From Halichondria panicea (taxonomy: Eukaryota > Porifera > Demospongiae > Suberitida > Halichondriidae), in assembly GCF_963675165.1 (NCBI RefSeq), contig NC_087393.1, forward strand, positions 3,105,502-3,169,501: a stretch of DNA of 64,000 nt, read 5' to 3'. The number at the start of each line of letters is the position of its first letter. Position 1 is the first letter of the stretch. Position numbers and translations under genes: made by a program. The notes under the pieces were generated by a model that was not told the origin of the DNA, ran no database searches, and worked only from the letters and a program-made list of their open reading frames with translations. Positions 33,221-43,841 of this stretch are shown here, one piece after another.

Positions 33221-36200
33221 ATGAAACCAAAGAAGCTACATGTGAAGAAGCAGGCAGTAGTGTTTGATGAAACATCTAGGAAGTAAGTTTAGCCTAGACT
33301 ACACTGGAAACTACGCCCCTTTCTTCTGGGAAAGGGACTGGCCAGGTGACTATCAATAACTTGTCCCAAAGTAATGTATAGTTAAGTTATAGGTTAACTT
33401 ATAGTGACGCCACTGTTTTGCTGGTGCGTACTTATTCGTTTTAAGGTGATAATTACGAAGACAGATGTCGTCTTTTGGAGGTTGAAAAATTATGTTAAAG
33501 TCTGGTGTCGCATATTTAGAGGGTTGCATGTTCAGGGTGTCATACAGGGGGGAAAGGGGGGATATCCCCCCTAGCTCCAATTTCCCCCCCCCTTTCAATT
33601 ATGACTGAGTGTCCATAGCTGGGTATTGAAATAACAGTTGACCTTTTTTTAGCAACATTTTCTGGTTACTTTTCTCATTTCCCCCCTCTACTTCAAAATC
33701 CTGTATGACACCCTGATGTTACTCTACTATCCTCGATTCCAGGCCGCTTAAATTACTATATAGCGGCCTGGAATCGAGGCTATGGTTTGACCTCTATTTA
33801 GGACGACACGACATAAAAGAGTTATTGTTAATTTAACACAGCAGTTGCTACTTAGCCTTTTAGAGGCCAGAAAATTGCGGTTCTGTCTCGAGGATGGTGA
33901 AGGATTAATGATCTCTATTTAAGTGTAATCCAATTTTATCTGCCAAACCACACCTAAAATACCAAAACGTCATTTCCGGCCGTTGTAAACGTATAAATTA
34001 CATTGAAAACCTAGTTTGGGGTAGCCAGTACTGGCCAGTATACGGAGAGAGCCAAACTAGTGAGAGTCTACTGTAGTCACCTGACCAGTCCCTTTTCTAA
34101 ATCCAGTCTTAGACTAGTTTCAGCCCATACTTATTAATGGTGCTTTGGTGCGCATGCGCAAGCGAGGTATACAGTAGTGTGTTTGTGTGTGTGTGTGAAG
34201 TACAAGTAAGAGTTTGTATATTTGTGGATTTGCAAAATAATGCTTGGTTCTCGAGTTATGCCTAGTTTTGCTTTCTTGGAATGCCAGCAGAAGAGTGCGT
34301 AGAAAAACTTGTCCATAGCTAGAGTGTTGCTACTCTACTTAGTAGTTAGCTTTGCACTAGAACGCTAGCTATTGGTAGCTGCAAGAGTGAGAAGAGAGCT
34401 GCAAGGCTCTGCTGCATCAGCAACTAATTTTAGACTTGGACTTTTGGCATCGATCCTTTTTATCATGGTCGATCATTTCCCCACTCTTTGAGTTTCCCTA
34501 GCTGTGATTCTGGATTCTGCCTGCATGCAGAAAAAATAAATGTTCATGACAATTATAATGTTTATTGCTAATAGTTGTGTTAATTATGTAGCTTTGACGC
34601 CTCCACCGAGGCATCAGCACCCGCGGTGCTTTCATTACCCGAGGCGTGCGTGGGCGGCCACGGGTATAGTAGTCCGTTGGTTTGTTTGTTTGTTTATGAC
34701 AGGTGAATCTACTCACCTGGGTGTCATGGCACTGCGTTTACAGCATGGATAGTCTTCACGCAACAAGTTACTAGTTTTAATAGTGGCAGATTTTTATGTT
34801 AAACCTTCGTTGTCAAATTAAAATGAGCAAAAGCTAAGAAGCTTGTGTCTGGATCTGCTTACCTGGATGTTATAGCACTGCGTTTACAGCATGAGTAGTC
34901 TCCACACAACAAGTCAGTACTTTCAATAGTGGCAGCTTTCAATGTTAAAGCCTTGTTGTCGAATAAAAAGCTTGAACTTGCACGGTGGCCTCTAGCTACA
35001 TGCGTCCTTTATTCTAGGTACGTATTTACAGCTGAAGTGATCCTGTACCAGGAACAATGGAAAAGGGTCACTACAATAAAAAGCTGGAATTGTGGCTGGT
35101 TTGTTGTCTTTTGTTAGCTGACTCTGGGATCCTACTCCAGGAGCCATACTTCTCTGACACACCAGGCTTCTTTGCTGTGATCCTAGTCCACAGTATCCTA
35201 GTCATGTCTATGTACCACTAAAACTCAGTTCTCAAATGTTTCAGCATGCCTCCTGTCTGGTTTAGTTTTATTGCTCCTGCTGTGTTAGACAGCTCAGTTG
35301 TGCACTGCATTATATCACTCTTGTGGTTTCTTTATAATCATGTCACCAGCCGAGGGTTTGCACTTTTATTAGTGCTTTAGTTTTTTATTGTTTTCTGAAA
35401 CATATTCAACCTATTAATTATCAAGGCTAGTCTCGCAAGCAGGGAGGAAGGACCTCTGGTAGAAGTGACCACTTTTCCTTGTTCTTTCTGACATACGTGT
35501 GCTTGCGAGACTAAACTAAGTCAAGGTACCCCTTGGGCATTTCTATAAATGTGTGTAGCATAGTCTTGCAAATTTTTAGTGGTGAATACAATACTCTATG
35601 TACCGTATAGCGCGAAATTTTCGTATATTTCGTGGAATGGCCTCTAAAACTGTTTCGTTGCATAATGTTCGTGGGTTGACTGCTTTCCAGAAGCCACGCC
35701 TTGCACGTTATAGCAGATAATTCTAATTAAAGAACAATTTTCATGGACTTATTTTTGTGTAGGATTGCTAACCCATAAAAACAGCGAAAATTAAGCCCCT
35801 TGATCGTGGTATTCTAACAAAAATCATCTGAATTTGTAGAGGGAGAGGAATTTGAAACAAGCGGAAAACCAACCATATTTCTCACTGTGTCATTTTAATA
35901 TCGCATAACATGCATGAGTAAATACCAAAGATGGCAGTCGAAGCAGTTATAGCAGCTATTCTTAGAGGATGAAACTTCCTATCTGAAACTCGATGAAAAT
36001 GACTAGAGATACTGGGAATTTCTGCACAAGAGTGGGTTTTCAACCAAATAGTGCGCAACGCAAAACCTGGCCACTCTCAAGTACTGTGTACCAGTGAATT
36101 AGCTCATTCCAGTACATGCATGTAGAATATCTGATTTATGAAGACTGTAAACATGTGATATTGATACAAGCATTGTGAATGAGAAAATCCTCCCCCCACT

Positions 36201-38841
36201 GACGTCTGCATGCGAGGCTAGTAACGATCCAGTTACCAAGCTAGCAAGCAAAGAAAAAGAGATCTGAGCCTCTGTAAATCATCATAATGATGTAGTTGTC
36301 TGGCTGCATGTTTGTAAGTGGTAGCTCTATTGAGATCTCTTAAATCAACACTTCATTTGAAACATAAAACAATTTCGCCAGGAGATGCTTGATAACTCCA
36401 ACGAATATAATAACTGAAGTAAATTCTGTGGTATAGAAACAGTTACTACTCTGGCTCTGGATCCACTGCTACTACTGCATGCCTAGTAACTGCTTGTTTC
36501 CACTATGCAATACCGTATAGCTGGTAATTTCCGGGGAACAAAATATTCGTGGTTTTCGTGATTGAAGCTCTGACCACGAATATTTTACCCACGAATGAGG
36601 TGACCTTGCCTACCTTTACCTGCAGTGCAAGCAGCAACCACGAAAATATTATCCACGAAGTGACTAAAATAATATTGCTCAAATGTTTTGCCCCCCGGGC
36701 TATACAGTAGTTTTAGAAGGCATGGAAACGACAGGAGGAAGTCAACTAAATCACTAGACTCGCAAGCCACTCCCTTTTCTCTGATTGGACGGGGGCGGGA
36801 GAAAAGGGACTGGTGACTCTGGGCTACAGCTTGTGTAAATCAGGAATGCTATTAAATATTAATGTCACGTGCAAATTATCCAATTTATTCTGATGCGTCA
36901 AAAGCTAAAGACACACAGAAGACAAGTATACAGATCTATCTAGCCAGCCTTTTGATTTTATAGATCCTTGTACCAGTGTCTGTTGTGCCACAACTTGTGG
37001 ATTAGCATGGAACAGCTGATGAACGTAGAAATCTTGGCAGTCCTTTGAACCGAGGAGTGGCAGCGATTTAAGACAGCTTGTACAAGTCTGACTACTCTCA
37101 ATTCAACTGCTGCCGTCTGCCATTATCTGTCTTGTATTGTACAGGTTATTAAAAGCTTTAGGCAACCAATGACTTTCGGCTGCCAGTTCTCATCACGTAA
37201 AACTAAAACAAGCTAATCTCTGCTGGTGTCTTAGAAGTTAGATGACTATATCCTAGCTGAATGCCTGATGATGTTATTACTCCATCATCTTCTCTTTTCT
37301 AGCACTAGCATCCATTCTTAAACTGTAGCTAAGAAGCCCGCGATCACTTTTGCAGGCTACGCAATTCTACTTAACCTCACGCAATTTTTGGATCACGTGG
37401 AAAAATCAATGAATAATCTCTACCCAAATTCTGGTAGAGACACAAAATGTGTCCCAGAGTCACCAGTCCCTTTTCTCCCGCCCCCGTCCAATCAGAGAAA
37501 AGGGAGTGGCTTGCGAGTCTACTAAATCACTCTGAAAACAAGAATGTATTATTTTACTCAAATCAATTTGTGCATGCAATGTAGCTTTCATTGCCTTGGT
37601 AAATTTGATACTAAATTCATTGCTAAATTTGATTTCATGCGATAACAACCTGCAGGTTTAATACATGTGCTAAGATACCTCGGTTTCTGCTGTATCTTTA
37701 TAATGACTTCATAGGGTGCCTACATCAAAGCTAGGTGATGTACTGTATTACTAGAATGTTTTGCATAATTTTGCAAAAATAAACTCACAGGTATTGCTAT
37801 GACACGTACACGATCCTGGCCCAGAACGCAATAGTTGTAGATTGCAATGGGTCACACTTTTTGTCTCATTCGCAAAGGGTTTCACACGCAAAATATTCTA
37901 GCCTACTGACTTCTATCAGCAACAGGCCGTGTTTCCTCTGTGCATGCAGGGAATACTTAACAGGATTTCAAAAAAGGAAAAAAGAAAGAAGACAAAAAGC
38001 AAAGCTTGAAAACATGAAACTGCAGAAAGAAGCTCGTAAGAAAATGAGGACTGAGGTGGGTGTAGCAGTCACAATATCTTTGTTCCTGGCCAATAGAAAA
38101 AACTAAGACAGTCCAGCATGAATTGTCCTTAGCTTAGTCATGCAGGGGTCATCTTCCATACTAAGGCTCTCTTTAATGTGCCACATGATCATTCTATGCC
38201 CTATATCTAACTCTAATTTCAGAAAAAAGATGCCGTAAAGAAAAAGTTGGATGCCTACGGGCTGGCTAACAGTAAAGATGGTGAGCTGTGTTTGTTGATA
38301 ATTATTCAGAGGAAGTTGATCTTTACTAGTGTAGAGAGCTATACTAGCTATACATGTAGGATAGCTACTTTTCTCTGAAAGTTTCCATATATCTTTTTTC
38401 TGTCTCCTTGCACGCACATTCCTCTGTAAAACATTTTGATGTGACCAACCTCCTCTGATAATTTATGGCCGAAGTTGATCTTTACTAGTGTAGAGAGCTA
38501 TACTTAGCTACATGTAGGATAGCTACTTTTCTCTGAAAGTTTCCATATATCTTTTTCTGTCTCCTTGCACGCACATTCCTCTGTAAAACATTTTGATGTG
38601 ACCAACCTCCTCTGATAATTTATGGCCACTCAATCAATCAGTGATTATCAATCATTTTGCCGCTATAATAGTGGTTGTAACACATTATTCTCTAATAGAT
38701 TTCGGCCTTTCTGGATCTGTTGGGTTGAATGCTCCTGAAAAGTCTTGTGCTTACGAAGATCACCCAAACCATGTTGTCATCATAAACACTCAACCACAAT
38801 TTGGACAGTCGTTATCAACTCTCGCTAATATAGATTCTTGA
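33221..38841 (+). CDS. NOL12: Nucleolar protein 12-like (NOL12/Nop25), 122 aa
   Basis: Small basic nucleolar RNA-binding protein of the NOL12/yeast Rrp17 family, needed for pre-rRNA processing. Four exons: 33221-33282, 37950-38055, 38223-38280, 38699-38841 (123 codons with stop). The family signature is clear: VVFDETSRKEYLTGFQKRKK, a Lys/Arg-rich coiled helix (ERRQKAKLENMKLQKEARKK), and YEDHPNHVVIINT, matching the conserved DHPNHTV block. It is shorter than the human protein because the basic C-terminal tail is missing; either the tail is absent in this lineage or a further exon was missed. Intron 1 (4.7 kb) is packed with repeats; intron 3 has a tandem duplication. Expression is probably coupled to LAMTOR3 through the shared promoter. 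Confidence 0.87.
33293..34113. mobile_element. Degraded composite of inverted-repeat elements in NOL12 intron 1
   Basis: TAGACTACACTGG, AAAGGGACTGGCCAGGTGAC on the left pair loosely with GTCACCTGACCAGTCCCTTT and CAGTCTTAGACTA on the right. Inside are a palindrome TCGATTCCAGGCCG / CGGCCTGGAATCGA (33730-33780) and a pogo-like end at 34074. Boundaries approximate. Confidence 0.5.
34141..34636 (+). repeat. Family A repeat, copy 4
   Basis: Head GGTGCGCATGCGCAAGCGAG, tail CACCCGCGGTGCTTTCATT, directly followed without spacer by a family B copy. In NOL12 intron 1. Confidence 0.78.
34637..35390 (+). repeat. Family B repeat, copy 2
   Basis: Direct-orientation match of 1620-2365, including both internal subunits and the TGCACTGCATTATATCACTC block near its 3' end. 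Confidence 0.78.
35445..35513. mobile_element. Very short MITE TAGTCTCGCAAGCA
   Basis: About 69 bp bounded by TAGTCTCGCAAGCA and its reverse complement TGCTTGCGAGACTA. Its end resembles that of the 767-bp element at 36755. Confidence 0.7.
35603..35809. mobile_element. CCGTATAG-family MITE, right end degraded
   Basis: Left end CCGTATAGCGCGAAATTTTC after TA. The interior follows the copy at 52435-52668 (CAATGTTCG-like, AAGCCACGCC, AAAATTAAGCCCCT) but the last 20 bases are altered. Confidence 0.72.
36513..36707. mobile_element. CCGTATAG-family MITE
   Basis: 195 bp, CCGTATAGCTGGTAATTTCC to GGGCTATACAG, TA on both sides, in NOL12 intron 1. Confidence 0.8.
36755..37521. mobile_element. 767-bp TIR element, perfect 69-bp TIRs, 9-bp duplication
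   Basis: Left 36755-36823 and right 37453-37521 are exact reverse complements over 69 bp, beginning TAGACTCGCAAGCCACTCCC. CTAAATCAC flanks both sides (36746-36754 and 37522-37530). The interior has no long ORF. Long TIRs with 9-bp duplications are typical of Mutator-like elements; perfect arms suggest recent insertion or gene conversion. Inside NOL12 intron 1. Confidence 0.93.
38307..38626 (+). repeat. CAGAGGA-ended MITE and its tandem duplicate
   Basis: First unit 38307-38457 runs from CAGAGGAAGTTGATC to GACCAACCTCCTCTG (imperfect TIR) with ATAATTATT / ATAATTTAT flanks (7 of 9 match). A second, almost identical unit of about 157 bp (from GAAGTTGATCTTTACTAGTG) follows head to tail up to 38626. 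In NOL12 intron 3. Confidence 0.82.
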
Positions 38842-39189
38842 ATATAATTATCAAACATCAGTCTCTGGTAAAACAGAAAAAACACATTCACCATCACCTG
38901 CACTATTTACACTGTTGTAGGAGCTATATACTGTAATTTTAACTTCAGAATGTTATAGAACCTGAGTAGATATAATATATATAATTATATCGAGGTGGCC
39001 ATATTTCCGAGAGCCAGAATAGTCAGAGTCTACAAAAAGTAAAGGCCTTTGAACACCTATTCTATATTATATTATAAGTGCCAGAAATTTATTTGTAGAA
39101 ACAGTTGGCACTTCTTTTAGGACCTAACAAATTGCTTTCTACCCGAGATGACTTATCTTATGGTGGCACAGGCAGCTATTACATCAACT

Positions 39190-39425
39190 GCATGCATGTG
39201 GTATATATATTATATAAATTAATAGTCTTTAAATTCTCGTTTCGATTGTCTATGCATAATTATATTAAGTACAGAACGCTCGCATGTGGTATATATAATA
39301 GTCTTTAAATTCTCGTTTTCGATTGTCTATGCATAAGTACAGAACGATCGCATGTGGTATATATAATAGTCTTTAAATTCTCGTTTTCGATTGTCTATGC
39401 ATAATTATATTAAGTACAGAACGCT
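39190..39425 (+). repeat. Three-copy tandem array
   Basis: Three units of 70-100 bp, each GCATGTGGTATATATA, TAGTCTTTAAATTCTCGTTT, CGATTGTCTATGCATAA and AGTACAGAACG; units differ by an ATTATATTA insertion. Confidence 0.88.
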
Positions 39426-39701
39426 TCATTTTCCCGAAAACAGCTTACCAGACACCTGCAATTAACGAGCTGTGCATGCTGATATGTGTATAATAATTAT
39501 AGTTGCTAATAAAATTATATTCAGTGTTCAGGCTTCAGGTCATTCAAAGGAACTCCACATACGCTGTTGGGAAAAATCCAGTTTGAGTCCTCAGTGTACC
39601 CTGCAATTGAAATGCAGTGTGAAGCATGAAAGATTTTCGCATACGAGAGAGATGGATACAAACATTAATCATGTTACTATAGGTGTGAGACTACCACAAT
39701 T

Positions 39702-40450
39702 AATGAAAGCACTGTGGGGGCTGATGCCTTGGTGGAGGTGTCAAAGCTATACTAGCTATTGACACATTATATCACGATGAACATAAATTGTTTGCATGAG
39801 TGTGCATACAAGCAGAATCACAGGAAAACTCAAGAAGTGGGAAATGATCGACCATGAAAAGGATCGATGCCAAATTTCCAAGCCTAGCAAATATTAGCAT
39901 ACCGCTATTTTTCTGTGCATTGCAAAAAATAATGTGTTGCTACAAAAAGTAAGTTAATTAACTACTAAGTTAGTAGCTGACACAGTTTATTGACAATGAT
40001 TTCCATGTAAATTTCTAGCTGGTGTTGCAGTTATTCTGAAGGCAAAATGTGTGTGTCTCTCTGGCTACTTTCACTTTCATTAACCAACCTGATCCCCTCT
40101 ATGGCGAGTTATCAGTGCATGCAGATTCTTTCCAGCCAGACATTGCTCAAGCTACATACATCATCGCTGTACTGCACTCTACCCTATAGTCTAGCTAATC
40201 CTGGTCCAACCAGACAACAGACACAGCTAGTCACAAGTTATAAGCTCAGCAAAGCAAGAGTAGCCACAACTTCTTTACAGTTGTTCAGTATCTATGGTAA
40301 TGTGAGCAGAGACGTCACATGAATGATGACGCGTGGCCAATCTCCTCTGCACACAGACAGACACAAACACACTACTGTATACCTCGCTTGGCACTTGCGC
40401 ACCGATTTCATAATGAAGCACTGTGCCTCGGTGCAGACACCAAAGCTGTA
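39702..40450 (-). repeat. Family A repeat, inverted and interrupted
   Basis: Tail reverse complement TAATGAAAGCACTGTGGGGG at 39701, then GATCGACCATGAAAAGGATC. The palindromic head appears reversed near 40380-40440 (TATACCTCGCTTGGC, TGCCTCGGTG). Unrelated sequence lies between. Confidence 0.55.
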
Positions 40451-41311
40451 CGGATGAAGCTACAGTACTAAACATTATTTTCCAGTAAATCAACTGCATG
40501 CAGGGAATGGTACAAAAGAGTCAACCGTGATTGCTGCTAAAATGGATTCCGAAAGTTCAAATTCCAAGCTTGCTAGTGCAGAGCTAACCACTACCACAAG
40601 ACCTCGATTTAAGGCGATACTTTTACTAAGCCAGAGGTCGCTTATTTTGTTGAAAAATTATGTTGAAGTCCTGATGTCGCATATTTAGAGGGGCGCATAT
40701 GGTTGGAGAGCTCTACTTAGTCTATTTCACGCTGCTTAAAACACGTTATTTTCAAGTGGGCTAGGGTATGACTATAACATTTACTTCCATTTATGGTGCG
40801 ATACTAAAAAACAATTGTCAATGCAGCTGTCGCTACTTTTAGAGGTCAGAAATTGCCTAAGATGAGGATGTCGCATATTTGGATGGTCGGTCGCCTTAAA
40901 TCAAAGTATTACGGTAAGTAGAATAGGCAACAGATTTTGCTGCACACGAATCTGCAATGGCCTTGAAAGTAAACAAAAACCTAGCCAGGGTTGCATTGGA
41001 GGGGTATTTCGCCTCCCCCCCCGCCCGGATCAGGCAGATTCATTAATAGGCATTTGTAAGCAGGCAAATAAAGAGCAGAAGCGCTAAGCTGCTACATATG
41101 CAGCAAAGGTCAAGAACCCAGAACAAGAATGTTTAATCTCTCATTAAACGTGACCCTATTGTATCTGGCATTCCTCCTCTGCACACACACACAAACGGTA
41201 TACCTCGATCGCTGTGCATGCGTACCCGAGAGATAATTATACTAATAAATTATAGTATTGCATATTGTAGCAGCTCAGTAGCAATAAACGTTTTTTGTAA
41301 TGCGACTATAC

Positions 41312-42463
41312 CTTGCACCATCCATTGTCCAGCTTGGTGACTTCACATATGATTTCACCATTCTGAAGCAGAGTTAGCTCATCTTTATCTTGCGCATTGT
41401 AGGTATGCACAACTCTGGCATTTTTCGTCTTTTTTCTAGTGTTTTCTGAATTAAAGCAATAGAATAATGCTAGTGACCAATAGCGCAGTTGATGTGTAAT
41501 GATTGAATCTTACTATTTTTGTTAGTTACATCTGTAAAACATGAAAAAACATGCAGCTGTGGTTCCCAAAGGTCACAGTGAAGGTTGGCTTCTTTACGTG
41601 TGACCAGTGAAGATATGAAGTCATAGGTGTCTCTCCTCACACTGCTAATTCCCTTGCTGAGAGACAGCAGTGACCACAGGTGGACTGAGAACACCAGTAG
41701 TGACAACACACCAAATACACCAATCCCAACTGCTAACTACAACCATTGTAGCATTAATCGGAAAATAACTCTTAATTAATGTTACGAGCACAATACTTAG
41801 TCAGGCTACCTATTAATTTATATGGCCATAAATTATAATGCACTCAAACTCGTTCCCACGAGTTGTCTCTAATAAGTTATAGTGACTTGTGTAACGTTTT
41901 ACGTTTGAATAACACGATATTTGTGGTATCTCAAGCGGTTACCACAACGTATAAGTTCATGGGATTAAGAGGAACTGGTCGGATTATTTCATCTCAATGT
42001 ATATAAATTATTTGTCAGTGTGCAAAAAAATTGTCTGAGTTGCAATTGGGTGCAATTGGGAGTCTATTGAGCTTTCATAAGACATTTTGCTATAATGTAC
42101 CCTAGCCGTGTAGCATAACAGAAAGGATACAGCCATCACGGCATATGATAGGAATTCCATGCCATCCATTTCCCAGGTGGTTTCAGTATCAAGATCTGAC
42201 AGATGATGGTCGCAATACAAGGGGCGGAGATGATATGACTCAGAAAACAGTGTAGCATAACCACTGTCACAAAGACATATTCCATCTTTCCAAAAACCTC
42301 TCAGGCAAGTATCAACATCCATATCCATATCATCCTCCTCCATTCTTTTTTCCAGCTGATGATTAGGCTGCGCTGAGTGCGCATGCGCATGTCGAACAAA
42401 TTTGATTTCGATACGATATTCCTCGACCTCAGCCAGGGAGCCCTCTCTGCTGCCGTGCGCCAT
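41312..42463 (-). CDS. Membrane protein with SH3 domain, 3' end not found
   Basis: Three minus-strand exons: 42463-42101, 41736-41514, 41445-41312, phases 0, 1, 0. The start is the first ATG of the open frame. Residues 1-121 contain an acidic patch (MEEDDMDMDVD) and a Cys-rich segment (CLRGFWKDGICLCDSGYATL, then a Cys in YCDHH), followed by a hydrophobic stretch (FLSYAVMAVSFLLCYTA). Exon 2 starts with a second hydrophobic stretch (LAVGIGVFGVLSLLVFSVHL). Exon 3 is the N-terminal two-thirds of an SH3 domain (ARVVHTYNAQDKDELTLL, then KLDNGWCK). The final SH3 strands are missing: reading on gives Val then stop, so either the domain is truncated or another exon lies downstream. I do not recognise the family. 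The start codon sits about 20-40 bp from a GC-rich retroelement remnant. Confidence 0.7.
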
Positions 42464-42479
42464 TGATGAATCCGTGCTG

Positions 42480-43240
42480 AAGCGTCAGCCCCCACCACTA
42501 GGTCACGAGCACTGGCCCTCTCCACTGGACTCGCTCATGCTCACGACTGGCTTAATCCCCTCTCCCTCACTTGGACTTCACCTCCAACATCGTGAGTTTC
42601 GCTCATGCCTGTGCTAACTGCTAGGAGTCCCGCTGCACAATGAGCAGTTCACCTGCCCCAAGTGTCATGGTGTTGCTGACTCCCTTGGTGATCACCAGGT
42701 GGGATGTGGGGGCAACAGCGACCGTATCAGCCGTCACAATGCCTCGCCATCCGTGACGTTGTTTTTAACGCTGCTCAGTCTGCTGCTCTGGGCCCTTCAA
42801 AAAGAAACTCCAGGGCTGGTTCCAGACTCCGCTTCTCGCCCTGCAGACGTCCTCCTTCCTAATTGGATCAACGGCCACCCGGCCGCTCTTGACATTCACG
42901 TTATTTCTCCCCTCCAGTCTCTTACATTGGACCCAGGGCCACGCTCTCCAAGTGGGCGTCCAACGTAAGCTGGCTTCCAATCTCCCCAGCTGCCACTTGT
43001 GGGTTTGACTTGCATCCCTCTAGTGGCCGAAACCCTTGGAGGCTTAGCAGAGGACTTCGTCTCAACCATCCGCGATATCAGCCGATCAATTTGTCTACAT
43101 TCAGGCATCGACCGAGACATAGTCACCACTAAACACCTCTTTGGTCAGTATAGCTCTTTGGCGAGGTAACGATACCATGCTCATACACAGGTCTCCCATT
43201 CCATCACCTGCTGGATGGGCATAGCTAGATTTACTAACTC
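42480..43240 (+). pseudogene. Retroelement-derived C-terminal remnant
   Basis: GC-rich against its AT-rich surroundings. Translating with frame changes gives ALALSTGLAHAHDWLN, then FTCPKCHGVADSLGDHQVGC (a C-x2-C-x9-H-x3-C motif like those at the C-termini of LINE-type reverse transcriptases), GGNSDRISRHNA, RPADVLLPNW, GHPAALDIHVISPLQ and VAETLGGLAEDFVSTIRDI. This block order is familiar from repeated reverse-transcriptase-linked proteins in marine invertebrate genomes (from memory). No RT domain remains and the frame is broken several times. Confidence 0.7.
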
Positions 43241-43841
43241 TTCTACTCGTTTGTACCAACTTTACCCATAATATTATTAGATTTTTGCTTTATCTATGGA
43301 TTTACTAACTCGTGTTTTATGTATAACTCTCTACTCGTTTGTACTTTACCTACTCGTTTGGCCATAAAGCTGTTCAAAAATTTTTTTCAGGTCTCCCACT
43401 CTATCACCTGTGCTGGATGGACATTACCATACGTGCTTACACGCCTACTTACTAACTACATGTATGTTTCAATATTCTACTTGTCTGTACATCTGCTTGT
43501 AATTGTTTGTACTTTCTATGAAAAATTTTTTTGTGTATTAGATCGAGACTACCATCACTCTTGGAAATTCCAATCATATCTTTATTTACAACGTAAGATC
43601 TACTCACATTAATTTGGGGTAATCTCTTACGTTGTTTAGTCGATCTAGTTAGTATACAGCAGTGGACATCATGAGCCACCATTTCAGTAGCAAACGTATA
43701 GATATACCTGTAACCAGTGTGTAGCAGACTCTAGGTACGTACGTAGAAGGAGAAAACATTTCCCAGGAAAAGGATCAAAAGTCTCGGGATGCACTTGTCC
43801 GATTTTTCTCTAATAAAAAACTATACAAGTCAGCTATAGAT

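Larger units (their letters stand above)
38842..41311. other. Region between NOL12 and the SH3 gene, no intact gene seen
   Basis: 2.5 kb. It holds a pogo-like end near 39032, a tandem array (39190-39425), broken inverted family A pieces (39702-39890 and 40325-40450), and a stretch at 40590-40915 resembling the dispersed GACCTCGATTTAA-type repeat near 17065. The missing 3' exon(s) of the minus-strand SH3 gene should lie here, but I could not find them. Confidence 0.55.

Noticed and set aside
33003-33275. 90-aa minus-strand open frame in the LAMTOR3/NOL12 interval
   Set aside because: It overlaps the NOL12 first exon in antisense and has no recognisable domain; only its last nine coding bases fit, as the LAMTOR3 start exon.
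39180-39430. Possible CRISPR-like array
   Set aside because: Units are contiguous without unique spacers; an ordinary tandem repeat in a eukaryotic spacer.
40047-40322. 91-aa plus-strand open frame
   Set aside because: No domain, no splice partners, ends inside a family A fragment; probably chance.
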